A stretch of 49,666 nt of DNA from CAKSHC01 sp045595395 (GTDB lineage Bacteria; Bacillota; Clostridia; Oscillospirales; UMGS1783), in contig JAZOAH010000007.1 of the NCBI GenBank assembly GCA_045595395.1, positions 1 to 49,666 of the forward strand, given 5' to 3'. Under the pieces are notes generated by a model, which did not search any database, was not told the DNA's origin, and was given only the letters and a program-made list of their open reading frames with translations. Numbering within the stretch: position 1 is the stretch's first letter; every line of letters starts with the position of its first letter. Positions 26,800 through 34,745 of the stretch are shown one piece after another. A program made the position numbers and the translations under genes.

Positions 26800-27812
26800 T
26801 GTACCATCTCCTCCAGCTCTTCTTGGGTCAGGTTGCCCTTTTCCAGCGCTTCTTTGGCGTTGTACCAGCAGGTAGCGGCGTGATCGCTGTTGATGAGCAT
26901 CTCCTTGGCCTTACAGTGCAAGCAGATCTGCATGGCCGCCTCGCAGCGAGGGGAGAAGGGGCAGCCGTCGGGCATGTTGAGCAGGTCGACGGGGGTGCCG
27001 CCGATGGGCTCGAGCCGACGGTCGTCATCGCTCACGGTGGGGATCGAGCGCATCAGACCCTTGGTATATTCATGCTTGGGATTGTAGAAAATTTCATCGG
27101 CGGTGCCGCGTTCGCAGACCTCGCCGGCGTACATGACGATGACCTCGTCGCACATCTCGGCCACGACGCCCAGGTCGTGGGTGATGAGGATGACCGACAT
27201 GCCAAACTGCTTTTGCAGATCCTTGATCAGGTCGAGGATCTGGGCCTGGATGGTCACGTCCAGCGCCGTGGTCGGCTCGTCGGCAATGAGGATATCCGGC
27301 TCGCAGGCCAGAGCCATGGCGATCATGACACGCTGGCGCATACCACCCGAGAGTTCATGCGGGTACTGCTTGATCCGCTTTTCCGGCTCGGTGATACCGA
27401 CCAGGCGGATCATTTCAATGGCACGCTCACGGGCCTGCTCCTTGTTGCGATCGGTATGGAGCATGATGGCTTCCATGAGCTGGTTGCCGATGGTGTAGAC
27501 GGGGTTGAGTGAGGTCATGGGGTCTTGGAAGATGATGGAGATCTTGTTGCCACGGATCTTGCTCATCTCATTTTTATCGACACCGACAAGTTCCTGACCA
27601 CGGTACCGGATCGAGCCCGACACGATACGACCGGGACTGGAAAGAATTTGTAAAATGGAGTAGGCCGTAACCGACTTACCCGAGCCCGACTCGCCCACGA
27701 TGCCCAGCACCTTGCCCTCGTCGAGAGAGAAGGTGACGCCGTTGACGGCCTTAACCTCGCCGGCGGGGGTGAAGAAGGAGGTGTGCAGATCTTTGACTTC
27801 TAATAATGCCAT
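26796..27812 (-). CDS. oppD: Oligopeptide ABC transporter ATP-binding protein OppD
   Basis: 338 residues. ATG 27812 has AAGGAGG upstream. Walker A GESGSGKSVTA, signature ELSGGMRQRVMIAMAL, Walker B ILIADEPTTALD, and the C-terminal cysteine motif DGCPFSPRCEAAMQICLHC. Pairs with OppF. Confidence 0.94.
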   Translation of the reverse strand: MALLEVKDLHTSFFTPAGEVKAVNGVTFSLDEGKVLGIVGESGSGKSVTAYSILQILSSPGRIVSGSIRYRGQELVGVDKNEMSKIRGNKISIIFQDPMTSLNPVYTIGNQLMEAIMLHTDRNKEQARERAIEMIRLVGITEPEKRIKQYPHELSGGMRQRVMIAMALACEPDILIADEPTTALDVTIQAQILDLIKDLQKQFGMSVILITHDLGVVAEMCDEVIVMYAGEVCERGTADEIFYNPKHEYTKGLMRSIPTVSDDDRRLEPIGGTPVDLLNMPDGCPFSPRCEAAMQICLHCKAKEMLINSDHAATCWYNAKEALEKGNLTQEELEEMVQ

Positions 27813-27824
27813 GATTCTTCCTCC

Positions 27825-28901
27825 TTATTTCTTCAGTTTGGGGTCGAAGGCATCACGCAGACCGTCGCCCAACAGGTTGAGGGAGAGAACGATCAGGCAG
27901 ATGGCCACGGCCGGGATGATGAGTCGTTGCGGATAGGAGCGTACGCCGCCCAGCGCCTCGCTGGCCAGCGAGCCCAAAGACGGCATAGGCTTAGACACGC
28001 CCAGGCCTAAGAAGGACAGATAGCTCTCGGTAAAGATGGCCGAGGGGATCTGCAGGGCGGTCGAAATGATGATAACCGAGATACAGTTGGGCAGCATATG
28101 CTTCTTGATGATATGGCCGCCCTTGGCGCCGGTCGACTTGGCGGCCAGCACATAGTCCTGCTGCTTGATGGAGAGGATCTGGCCACGTACCAGTCTTGCC
28201 ATCGACACCCAGTAGAGCAGGGCGAAAACGATGAAGATGGAGATCATGCCGGTACCCAGTTTAGACAGGAAGGGCACCGAGTCGATAAAGGGCTTGAGCG
28301 TTTCGTTGAGCACGGTGGCCAGCAGAATGATCATGAGCAGGTCGGGCAAGGAATAGATGATATCGACAAAGCGCATCATGATGATATCGACCTTGCCGCC
28401 GTAGTAGCCCGAGATCGAGCCGTAGGTAGCGCCGATGATGAGGACGATGATGGAGGCAAAGAAGCCAACCAGCAGCGACACACGAGCGCCGTAGATGACA
28501 CGGATGGCATAGTCACGCCCGGCCGAATCGGTACCGAAGATATGGGGGAAGACCTTTTCGCCTGCGGCGATGCGGGCCTGTTCGGTGGTACCGTACTCGA
28601 AGGGGGCTAAGTTATTATAGGAAGGGTCGACCGGCTGGCCGGGGGTAATACCCAGTTGCTGCTCATAGGAGTAGGGATAGATGCTCGGCACGATAAAGAC
28701 GATGAGCACGATGATAGCGACAATGACCAGGCAGGTCATGGCGATCCAGTTTTTAGACAGGCGGCGCATACCATCCTTGAAGAAGGTGGTCGAGGGGCGC
28801 ATACGGGCCTGCAGGCTGCGCTCTTCCTCGGTGGTCGGGGCAAAGAACTTGCTGATATCGACCTGGGAGGAGAGCGGGTTTCTCTTAGGTAGTTCGTTCA
28901 T
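27825..28901 (-). CDS. oppC: Oligopeptide ABC transporter permease OppC
   Basis: 358 residues. ATG 28901 has AAGGAGGG upstream. A hydrophilic N-terminus of about 50 residues is followed by the first membrane segment and, after GTDSAGRDY, the permease domain with the EAA-like loop ALAAKSTGAKGGHIIKKHML in its expected place. It forms the membrane pore with OppB. Confidence 0.93.
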   Translation of the reverse strand: MNELPKRNPLSSQVDISKFFAPTTEEERSLQARMRPSTTFFKDGMRRLSKNWIAMTCLVIVAIIVLIVFIVPSIYPYSYEQQLGITPGQPVDPSYNNLAPFEYGTTEQARIAAGEKVFPHIFGTDSAGRDYAIRVIYGARVSLLVGFFASIIVLIIGATYGSISGYYGGKVDIIMMRFVDIIYSLPDLLMIILLATVLNETLKPFIDSVPFLSKLGTGMISIFIVFALLYWVSMARLVRGQILSIKQQDYVLAAKSTGAKGGHIIKKHMLPNCISVIIISTALQIPSAIFTESYLSFLGLGVSKPMPSLGSLASEALGGVRSYPQRLIIPAVAICLIVLSLNLLGDGLRDAFDPKLKK

Positions 28902-28912
28902 GTTTACCCTCC

Positions 28913-29839
28913 TTAGGACAGATCGACACGGGGGTCGAAGATCTTGTAGGCGATATCGGACAGCAGGTTCATGATGACCATGATGGTGGCCAGGAAGATG
29001 GTGGTGCCCATGACCATGGGATAGTCACGGTTGATGATGGACGAGAAGAAGTACTTGCCCAGACCCGGCACGGCGAAGATCTGCTCCACGACCAGGGAGC
29101 CGGTGAGGATAAAGGCGATCATCGGGCCGACGTAGGTGATGACCGGCGTGACCGAGTTTTTGAGCGAGTGCTTGAAGATGACCTTGGTGGGCGACACGCC
29201 CTTGGCACGGGCGGTGCGGATATAGTCCTGGCCCATGGTGTCGAGCATCGACGAGCGGGTCAGACGGGTGATATAGGCCGTCGGGTACATGGCCAGCGCA
29301 ATGACCGGCAGAACGTGGCCGGCCGCCGTTGTCCCGTTGGACGGGAAGAGCGGAATGGTCACGCAAAATACGAGCAACAGAATGGTCGCAATAACGAAGC
29401 TGGGCATGGCCACCGAGGCGGTGGAGAGCACCATGATCAGCTTATCGATCCACTTGTTGTGCCAAACGGCGGCGATCGAGCCGAGGGTCAGCCCTAAGGC
29501 AATGGCGATGACGGCGGCTGTCAGACCCAACTTGCCCGAGGTCTGGAAGCCTTCGATCAGCAGATCGGTGACGGTGCGGCCACGGTTTTTGATGGAGGGG
29601 CCGAAATCGAATTTGAGCACATCACGCAGGTAGGTGGTGTACTGCTCCATGATCGGCTTATCCAAGCCGTATTTGGCCTCCAGCTGGGCGGTAACGGCCG
29701 GCGAGGCCGCCTTTTCGCTCAGGAAGGGGCCGCCGGGGATGGCCTTCATGGCAAAGAAGGTGATGGTGATGACGAGAAATATCGTAAAAATGGCAAGCAA
29801 CACGCGCTTGACGATATATAACGCCAGTTTGGAATCCAA
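28913..29839 (-). CDS. oppB: Oligopeptide ABC transporter permease OppB
   Basis: 308 residues from the TTG at 29839, which has GGGAG nine bases upstream; a TTG three codons earlier (29848) touches the binding site and seems too close. Five to six membrane segments, with the permease EAA loop RTARAKGVSPTKVIFKHSLK and the end GTTIFLATIMVIMNLLSDI. First gene of oppBCDFA. Its first 16 codons and upstream region are duplicated at 32474-32696. Confidence 0.9.
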   Translation of the reverse strand: MDSKLALYIVKRVLLAIFTIFLVITITFFAMKAIPGGPFLSEKAASPAVTAQLEAKYGLDKPIMEQYTTYLRDVLKFDFGPSIKNRGRTVTDLLIEGFQTSGKLGLTAAVIAIALGLTLGSIAAVWHNKWIDKLIMVLSTASVAMPSFVIATILLLVFCVTIPLFPSNGTTAAGHVLPVIALAMYPTAYITRLTRSSMLDTMGQDYIRTARAKGVSPTKVIFKHSLKNSVTPVITYVGPMIAFILTGSLVVEQIFAVPGLGKYFFSSIINRDYPMVMGTTIFLATIMVIMNLLSDIAYKIFDPRVDLS

Positions 29840-30024
29840 TGCGTTCAACTCCCTATGTAATCTTTTTTCGCTTTATCAGGCGAAAACACAAAGCGCACAG
29901 AACACGCACTTTAGACTATACTAGCACATTTTTTTACAAATGGCAAGTATAAAAGTACATTTGTCTACGAAATCAATACAGAAATTTGTGGAAAACAAAA
30001 AAAGAGGGGGCGCAAGGCCCCCCT
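29802..30024. repeat. Duplicated opp 5' region, left copy
   Basis: First codons of oppB, leader, promoter and upstream terminator. It matches 32474-32696 at a constant offset of 2672 bases with 11 mismatches over 223 bases by my count (about 95%). Confidence 0.92.
29918..29946 (-). promoter_or_regulatory. Promoter of the opp operon
   Basis: On minus TTGCCA (29941-29946), 17-base spacer, TAGTAT (29918-29923), extended -10 TGC. The leader of about 70 bases contains CGCTTT...AAAGCG (hairpin). Confidence 0.7.
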
Positions 30025-30025
30025 T
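29997..30025 (-). terminator. Terminator after the ROK-LysM chimera
   Basis: GGGGG/CCCCC stem with a T7 run on minus. The same structure follows the barstar gene at 32669-32697. Confidence 0.8.
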
Positions 30026-30190
30026 ATCACATTTTCTCCTTGGAAACAAGGGGGACGGCTGCGCCGTCCCCTGTCTGGTCAGTTGAGGTAGATCGTTTGC
30101 CCCACTAGGATGAGGTTGGGGTTTGGGATCTGAGGATTGAGTGCTGTCAGTTGGGCGAGAGTCAGCCCGTTTTGGGCGGCGATGGCCGAG
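30026..30190. repeat. Truncated copy of the endolysin 3' end
   Basis: Starts at the base equivalent to 33761 and follows the endolysin tail (hairpin 30051-30071, stop codon and LysM codons) to about 30190, equivalent to 33925. Near-identical over the first 60 bases, more diverged in the LysM codons. Confidence 0.85.
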
Positions 30191-30417
30191 AGGGTGTTGC
30201 CCATGTACACGCCGCCGTAGCCCACGCCGATGGCGCAGACCTCGTACTTCCCCAGCAGCACGGGAAAATTCGCCTCAATCCAGTTGAAAACATCAATCGC
30301 ACCGTTGGGCAGGGAGAATTTTCCGCAGACCAAATCCAGAATCCTGCCGGTCTCGTCAATAACCGCCAGCTGCTGTTTGGTGCCGCCGATTTCCACAGCA
30401 CCAAAGAGTTTTTTCAT
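30079..30417 (-). pseudogene. Chimeric gene: ROK-type sugar kinase start joined to endolysin LysM end
   Basis: 112 residues. ATG 30417 has AAAGGAG upstream. Residues 1-70 are the start of a ROK family kinase (GAVEIGGTKQQLAVIDETGR, the ATP-binding phosphate loop) and stop before the catalytic aspartate region. Residues about 70-112 are a LysM repeat (TLSAIAAQNGLTLAQLTALN, then PNLILVGQTIYLN) homologous to the endolysin C-terminus at 33814-33940. Neither half is complete. It is an open frame with good translation signals, so a small protein may be made, but a kinase function is excluded. Confidence 0.75.
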
Positions 30418-30520
30418 GGGTATGCTCCTTTCCTGAGCAGGAGAGGGTAAATTGGCCCTTGGCAAAGAAACGGCATAGGCAGTCTACACCGTTTCGTTAT
30501 TTATGCCAAACCGGGAATGA

Positions 30521-30886
30521 TCAATATGCCTCGTTGGAAGTGCCGCCCTCTACGATGGGCTTGCAGCTGGTATAGCCGATGCCCAGACGGTCAACACCCA
30601 TGTCCACATACATCTTGGCGGTCTCAAAGTTGCGGATGCCGCCGGAGGGCTTCACCTTGATGCGGCCCTTTGCGGTATCCAGCATGGCCTTGACAGCCTC
30701 GACGGCAGCCGTGGAATCCACAGGCGTGATGCTGAAAGCAGGCATCATAAAATCGCCGCCCTTGCCGCTGGCGAAAAAACCGCTGGCGTAGCCGGTCACC
30801 GTCTCGCCCACACGGGGCAGCCGATCCGACCAGATGAAGCAATCATAGAGCAGATCGCCGAAGATGGCTACACAGATGCCGCTCAT
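30521..30886 (-). pseudogene. Chimeric gene: PfkB kinase start joined to deoxyribose-phosphate aldolase end
   Basis: 121 residues. Residues 1-43 match the start of a PfkB/ribokinase-type kinase (VAIFGDLLYDCFIWSDRLPR, then SGFFASGKGG), broken at the glycine pair. From residue 44 the sequence is the C-terminal part of DeoC-type aldolase: RIKVKPSGGIRNFETAKMYV contains the Schiff-base lysine region and DRLGIGYTS the phosphate-binding end. The frame stays open across the joint. Both activities should be lost. ATG 30886 overlaps the upstream fragment by ATGA. Confidence 0.75.
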
Positions 30887-31114
30887 TTGCCCATGCGCTT
30901 CTCAGTGTAATTATCGTCGTAATTCTTCACCGAGGTTCCCCATGCCTTGTCACGCACGAAGAACATGCCGTTCTGCTCCTGGCGGGGCCAGAAGGTGAAA
31001 ATCTTATAGGGTCTGGCACCCTTGGAATTGTCAATCCAATGGAAAACTATGGCTTGCCCATTCAATGTGCGTGTAGTAGAAACCATCGCGCCTGACACCC
31101 AAAGGATACTGCAT
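30883..31114 (-). pseudogene. Broken gene of unknown family
   Basis: An ATG at 31114 with AGAGGA upstream, 12 bases after rbsK, opens MQYPLGVRRDGFYYTHIEWA but stops at 31031. A second frame continues (GARPYKIFTFWPRQEQNGMF to EKRMGK) and ends at 30883 overlapping the PfkB-DeoC chimera. This may be one gene with a frameshift, or two pieces joined as elsewhere in this block. I do not recognise either half. Confidence 0.5.
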
Positions 31115-31126
31115 GATTTTTCCTCT

Positions 31127-32059
31127 TCAAATATTATAATTCTCTTTGACCAGAGCATCAATTTCCTCGCGCCTGGGCATGGCCGGAGCGGTACCCAGCT
31201 TGGTAACGGAAAGCGCGCCGGTGGCGTTGCCGTAACGAAGGGCCTCGAACAGATCCCTGCCCTCGGAAAGCGCCATGACAAAACCGCCGTTGAAGGCGTC
31301 GCCAGCGCCGGTGGTATCGATGGCATTGACGCTGAGCCTGGGAACCAGCTCGCTCTTTACGCCGTCGGTGGCGAAAGCGCCCAGCGAGCCCATGGTGATG
31401 ACCACGTTCTTCACGCCCTTCTCAATGAAAACCTTCGCTGCCTTCTGTGCGTCCTCGAGGGTTTTGACCTCAACGCCGGTCAGCACCTGCGCCTCAGTCT
31501 CGTTGGGGGTTACAATATCGATCTTGGCGAGTATCTCCTCCGGAACCTCGCAGGCGGGCGCGGGATTGAGCACGATCTTCACGCCGGCCTTGTGAGCGAT
31601 ATCGATCACCTTGTACTGGGCGTCAAAATTGATCTCGTGCTGCAGAAGCAAAATGGAAGCGTTCTCAATCAGCGAGCGGCACTTTTCCACCTCGTCCATG
31701 GTGATGTTGGAGCAGGCGGCGGGCACCACAACGATTTCATTCTGAGCGAATTTCTCATCCACCAGAATTAGTGCCACACCCGTTTCGCGCGCCTCATCTT
31801 CAAGGATGTAATCGGTATTCATGCCCTCACCCTTATAAAAATCCAGGGCGACCTTGCCGAACACGTCCTTGCCCACCTTTGTCACCAGCGTCACGTCAGC
31901 GCCGGCGCGATGGGCGGCCACGGCCTGGTTGCTGCCCTTGCCGCCGGGACCCATCTTAAAGGAAGATCCAAGAATGGTCTGACCCGGTACCGGAAGGCCT
32001 TCGGAACGGCCGGTGAGGTCAACAACAAAGCTGCCGAATACAACAATAGGTTTGCCCAT
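31127..32059 (-). CDS. rbsK: Ribokinase, PfkB family
   Basis: 310 residues, complete. ATG 32059 has AGAAGGAGG upstream. GPGGKGSNQAVAAHRAGADV is the N-terminal PfkB signature with the sugar-binding glycines and IDTTGAGDAFNGGFV the C-terminal signature with the catalytic aspartate (DTTGAGD). It phosphorylates ribose, or a related pentose or nucleoside, at the 5 position. It is the only intact gene in the scrambled block, which suggests it came from a pentose/deoxyribose catabolic cluster whose other members survive only as fragments. Confidence 0.9.
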   Translation of the reverse strand: MGKPIVVFGSFVVDLTGRSEGLPVPGQTILGSSFKMGPGGKGSNQAVAAHRAGADVTLVTKVGKDVFGKVALDFYKGEGMNTDYILEDEARETGVALILVDEKFAQNEIVVVPAACSNITMDEVEKCRSLIENASILLLQHEINFDAQYKVIDIAHKAGVKIVLNPAPACEVPEEILAKIDIVTPNETEAQVLTGVEVKTLEDAQKAAKVFIEKGVKNVVITMGSLGAFATDGVKSELVPRLSVNAIDTTGAGDAFNGGFVMALSEGRDLFEALRYGNATGALSVTKLGTAPAMPRREEIDALVKENYNI

Positions 32060-32064
32060 GGGAA

Positions 32065-32511
32065 TTACCTCCTTCTGGTAATTTCATTTTCGAGGGCGGC
32101 GATTTCATCCTGTCCGTCCGCAACGCCGATCTCCAGATGAGAAAAGCGGCTGCGCATGGGTTCCAGAATCTCCTCCTCGCCCTTTGCTTTCTGCGCAATT
32201 CTGCCGATGGGATGGCAGTTGCCCGGCTCAAAAGCCAGCACATATTCCGCATCCCGAAGCCCCTTCCACTGAGCGATGCAGGGAAGTTCGCACACATTAT
32301 ATTTCAGATACACCGCCAGCTCCAGTTCATCGTTGATCAGCGCGCAGATGGTATTTCCGTCATCATCTGCGCCCATTTCATGGAAGAACTGCTGCTCAAG
32401 ATAGCCTTTCTGCGGCAGCGTACATTGATCATAGTCTGAAAATCCGGCTTTTGCCTGCTCGGATTCGGCGCATACGCGCTTGACGATATATAACGCCAGT
32501 TTGGAATCCAA
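32065..32511 (-). pseudogene. Chimeric gene: OppB start joined to DUF4432/aldose epimerase-like end
   Basis: 148 residues (TTG 32511, equivalent to the oppB start). The first 13-16 codons are the oppB start (LDSKLALYIVKRV) from the duplicated segment. The rest resembles the C-terminal third of DUF4432/aldose 1-epimerase-like proteins (LKYNVCELPCIAQWKGLRDA, then VLAFEPGNCHPIGR). It sits just upstream of rbsK with a copied opp promoter in front, so the fusion may now drive rbsK. The family call for the second part rests on pattern memory and needs a profile search. Confidence 0.65.
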
Positions 32512-32696
32512 TGCGTTCAACTCCCTATGTAATCTTTTTTCGCTTTATCAGACGAAAACACAAAGCGGGCAGTAGACGCATTTTAGATTATACTAGCACA
32601 TTTTTTTGCAAATGGCAAGTACAAAAGTACATTTGTCTACGAAATCAATACAGAAATTTTCGGAAAACAAAAAAAGAGGGGGCGCAAGGCCCCCCT
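32474..32696. repeat. Duplicated opp 5' region, right copy
   Basis: Second copy of 29802-30024, including the promoter (minus, TTGCCA 32613-32618 and TAGTAT 17 bases on) and the terminator 32669-32697. It now stands in front of the rbsK-containing block. Confidence 0.92.
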
Positions 32697-33236
32697 TTAT
32701 GACAAATACACAAACTCAACGCCGGGCGCTTGTTTGCGTAGCCGTTCAAATATCTCAAACATAGGCGCACAGTACCGATACAGTTCCTGATCCATTTGCC
32801 CCAATCCGCAGAACTCGACTCGACCGACATCATCCACGAAATAGTAATCCAGACAATCCCACAGCGCATCCCAGTTCTCACCGTAATACTCCGGCAGGCC
32901 AAAGGCCGTCTTAAGTAATTGGTGTATATCCTTCCCTTGTTTACAAGTCGAAAAATCTAACCGGATGGGATATTCGACCGGCTTGTAGGCATAATAGGCT
33001 TCCTCGTGCCGCTGCTGCATCTGTTCTAACCGTTCCGGCTCTTTTCGTCCAAAATAAACCGCTTCGTTATGCTCGCATATCGCAATCAGCTGAGGATCGA
33101 TACGCTCCCACACCTTGTCCCAATCTCCGTCAAAGTCTTCCGGCGGTTCTCCTTGCGCTTTTATTTGTTCGTGCATCTGGGCTAAGGTGACATATTGTTT
33201 GGTGTTGCTGTCAAACACCTTGATCGGATCGTCCAT
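32697..33236 (-). CDS. Barstar-like RNase inhibitor (immunity protein)
   Basis: 179 residues. ATG 33236 (MDDPIKVF) has AAAAGGAG seven bases upstream. The C-terminal half (about residues 90-179) is a barstar domain: LPEYYGENWDALWDCL carries the tyrosine and aspartates that in barstar plug the barnase active site, and VEFVYLS ends it. The N-terminal 85 residues (KVFDSNTKQYVTLAQMHEQI...) are an extra, charged region not present in classical barstar (about 90 residues). It lies 14 bases after the barnase-like gene and ends at the shared terminator; it should protect the host from that RNase. Confidence 0.9.
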   Translation of the reverse strand: MDDPIKVFDSNTKQYVTLAQMHEQIKAQGEPPEDFDGDWDKVWERIDPQLIAICEHNEAVYFGRKEPERLEQMQQRHEEAYYAYKPVEYPIRLDFSTCKQGKDIHQLLKTAFGLPEYYGENWDALWDCLDYYFVDDVGRVEFCGLGQMDQELYRYCAPMFEIFERLRKQAPGVEFVYLS

Positions 33237-33250
33237 CCTACTTCTCCTTT

Positions 33251-33760
33251 TTATTCTATTACTTCTATCCAAGTTTGGTAGTGATCAAATGTCGCAAACA
33301 TCAATCCGTCATTAGAATAAACGATTCTTTGCGAACCTCGATAGCCTCCGCTATACTGAATATCTGCTTCATACCAAACTCGGCCGGGTGCTGACGGAAG
33401 ATGTCCATCATTATTATAATACACATCCCCGCCCATCTGCATGCCGGGACACACATCTTGGAAGTTTCCCTGTTTTTTCTTCCAGCCTAGTAACTTTGCC
33501 GATTGCTTATCTATGTAATTGTATGGTAGATGTCCCTTGTTCTTAATCCACCAGTCAGCTCCATCCAAGCCCAGCTCAGTGACTGTCCCCGCCTCTCGCT
33601 TACTCATGGCAACAATGTGGCAACGACAATACATATGAAGCGGCCGATACGGCCAAAGCAAATCCAGAAATGTATAAATTTTTCCCTGCATCTCCTCGCA
33701 GGGCTCGCAGCGGCGATCGTCGTCGACCGTTTGCCACTGCGACCATGTTGTTGATATCAT
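33251..33760 (-). CDS. Barnase-like ribonuclease with N-terminal MuF-type phage segment
   Basis: 169 residues. ATG 33760 has AAGGAG about 10 bases upstream. Residues 1-50 (WSQWQTVDDDRRCEPCEEMQ, then HMYCRCHIVAM) match the C-terminal cysteine motif of phage Mu F-like minor head proteins. Residues 65-169 are a barnase domain: LPYNYIDKQSAKLLGWKKKQ, GGDVYYNNDGHLP, then WYEADIQYSGGYRGSQRI with the catalytic glutamate and two arginines, and FDHYQTW with the catalytic histidine; all four key residues are kept. No signal peptide. MuF-toxin fusions are known in temperate phages. Here the MuF part is very short, so delivery with a virion is an inference. Confidence 0.9.
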   Translation of the reverse strand: MISTTWSQWQTVDDDRRCEPCEEMQGKIYTFLDLLWPYRPLHMYCRCHIVAMSKREAGTVTELGLDGADWWIKNKGHLPYNYIDKQSAKLLGWKKKQGNFQDVCPGMQMGGDVYYNNDGHLPSAPGRVWYEADIQYSGGYRGSQRIVYSNDGLMFATFDHYQTWIEVIE

Positions 33761-33785
33761 ATCACATTTTCTCCTTGGAAACAAG

Positions 33786-33806
33786 GGGGACGGCTGCGCC
33801 GTCCCC
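33786..33806 (-). terminator. Hairpin after endolysin gene
   Basis: GGGGACGGC / GCCGTCCCC with a three-base loop between the endolysin stop and the barnase ribosome binding site; it may lower toxin expression. A copy is at 30051-30071. Confidence 0.6.
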
Positions 33807-33813
33807 TGTCTGG

Positions 33814-34638
33814 TCAGTTGAGGTAGACCGTCTGCCCCACCAAAATGAGGTTGGGGTTTTGGATCTGGGTATTGAGCGCCACCAGCTGTGCCAGTGTCAG
33901 CCCGTTTTTGGCGGCAATGCCGGAGAGAGTATCGCCGGCAACGACGGTGTAGGTGCGGCGGGCGGCCGTCGGGGCGGCGATCCAGCCGGTGACCTGCCCC
34001 GAGATGCCGATGCGCTCGGGAGAGTTGGTGATGCGGATGCGGCCGTGCACCGTCTGATCGTCCCAGCGCCAGTAGCGGCCGCTGACCGAGCCTGCGGCAC
34101 GGGCGGCGGTCGAGGAGGCATAGAGCGGCTCACGGGTCAGCACCAGAGCGCCGTCATCGGGCGTCGGCTCGGGCCGAGGCTGCACCCCTTGGCTCGAACG
34201 GCTCTTTTGCTGGTCGGGCCAGAGATAGGTGACGGTGCGGGGGTCGACGGCGTATTTCTCCTTGTCGGACAGGCGCCAGGCGGTGTAGCTGCGAGGGGTG
34301 ACCCAGGCTTCATAGTGCAGATGCACCCCCGTGGTCAGGCCGGTGTCGCCCATGATGCCGATGGTTTGGCCCTGCCTCACCGTCTGTCCCTTGGCCACAG
34401 CCAACGAGCGCAGATGCCAGTAAAGGGTGTAGACCGTTTTGTCTTGGACGACTCCCTCATGGCGCAGCACGGCGTAGATGGCGCCGTAGACCGATTCAGT
34501 GCCGCAGTCGACCACCAGGCCGTCGGCGGCGGCCAGGATGGGCTCGGATGTGGTATTGTGCCAGCCCAGGTCAATGCCACGGTGGTTTCTCGAATAATAT
34601 TGAGTGATGCCGACATAATCGACAGGATAACGCAACAT
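33814..34638 (-). CDS. Phage endolysin: M23 peptidase with C-terminal LysM
   Basis: 274 residues. ATG 34638 has AAAGGAG upstream. M23 metallopeptidase motifs: HRGIDLGWHN (first zinc ligands H and D) and VHLHYEAW (HxH). A linker rich in proline is followed by an SH3-like stretch (about residues 165-225) and a LysM repeat at the end (YTVVAGDTLSGIAAKNGLTL ... VGQTVYLN) for peptidoglycan binding. The position after holin supports a lysis role: it cuts cross-bridges of the cell wall at the end of infection. No signal peptide, consistent with release through a holin. Confidence 0.9.
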   Translation of the reverse strand: MLRYPVDYVGITQYYSRNHRGIDLGWHNTTSEPILAAADGLVVDCGTESVYGAIYAVLRHEGVVQDKTVYTLYWHLRSLAVAKGQTVRQGQTIGIMGDTGLTTGVHLHYEAWVTPRSYTAWRLSDKEKYAVDPRTVTYLWPDQQKSRSSQGVQPRPEPTPDDGALVLTREPLYASSTAARAAGSVSGRYWRWDDQTVHGRIRITNSPERIGISGQVTGWIAAPTAARRTYTVVAGDTLSGIAAKNGLTLAQLVALNTQIQNPNLILVGQTVYLN

Positions 34639-34652
34639 GATTTTCTCCTTTC

Positions 34653-34745
34653 AGTCGAAAAAGCGAATAATGGCGGTAGGAAGCTTCGCTTCCTTTTTTT
34701 CGAAATTATTCATTGCGCTTTGGCTCTTTGTAAGAAAGAGCCAAA
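34653..34745. repeat. Inverted repeat between holin and endolysin, sharing 22 bases with family C
   Basis: Contains CGGTAGGAAGCTTCGCTTCC, also found at 40788-40809, and complementary arms around GCGAATAATG and ATTATTCATTGCGC. It overlaps the last codons of the holin gene. Confidence 0.55.

Noticed and set aside
29802..32696. Transposon with the two opp copies as terminal repeats
   Set aside because: The copies are direct repeats with coding and promoter content, there is no transposase or integrase between them, and no target duplication is seen.
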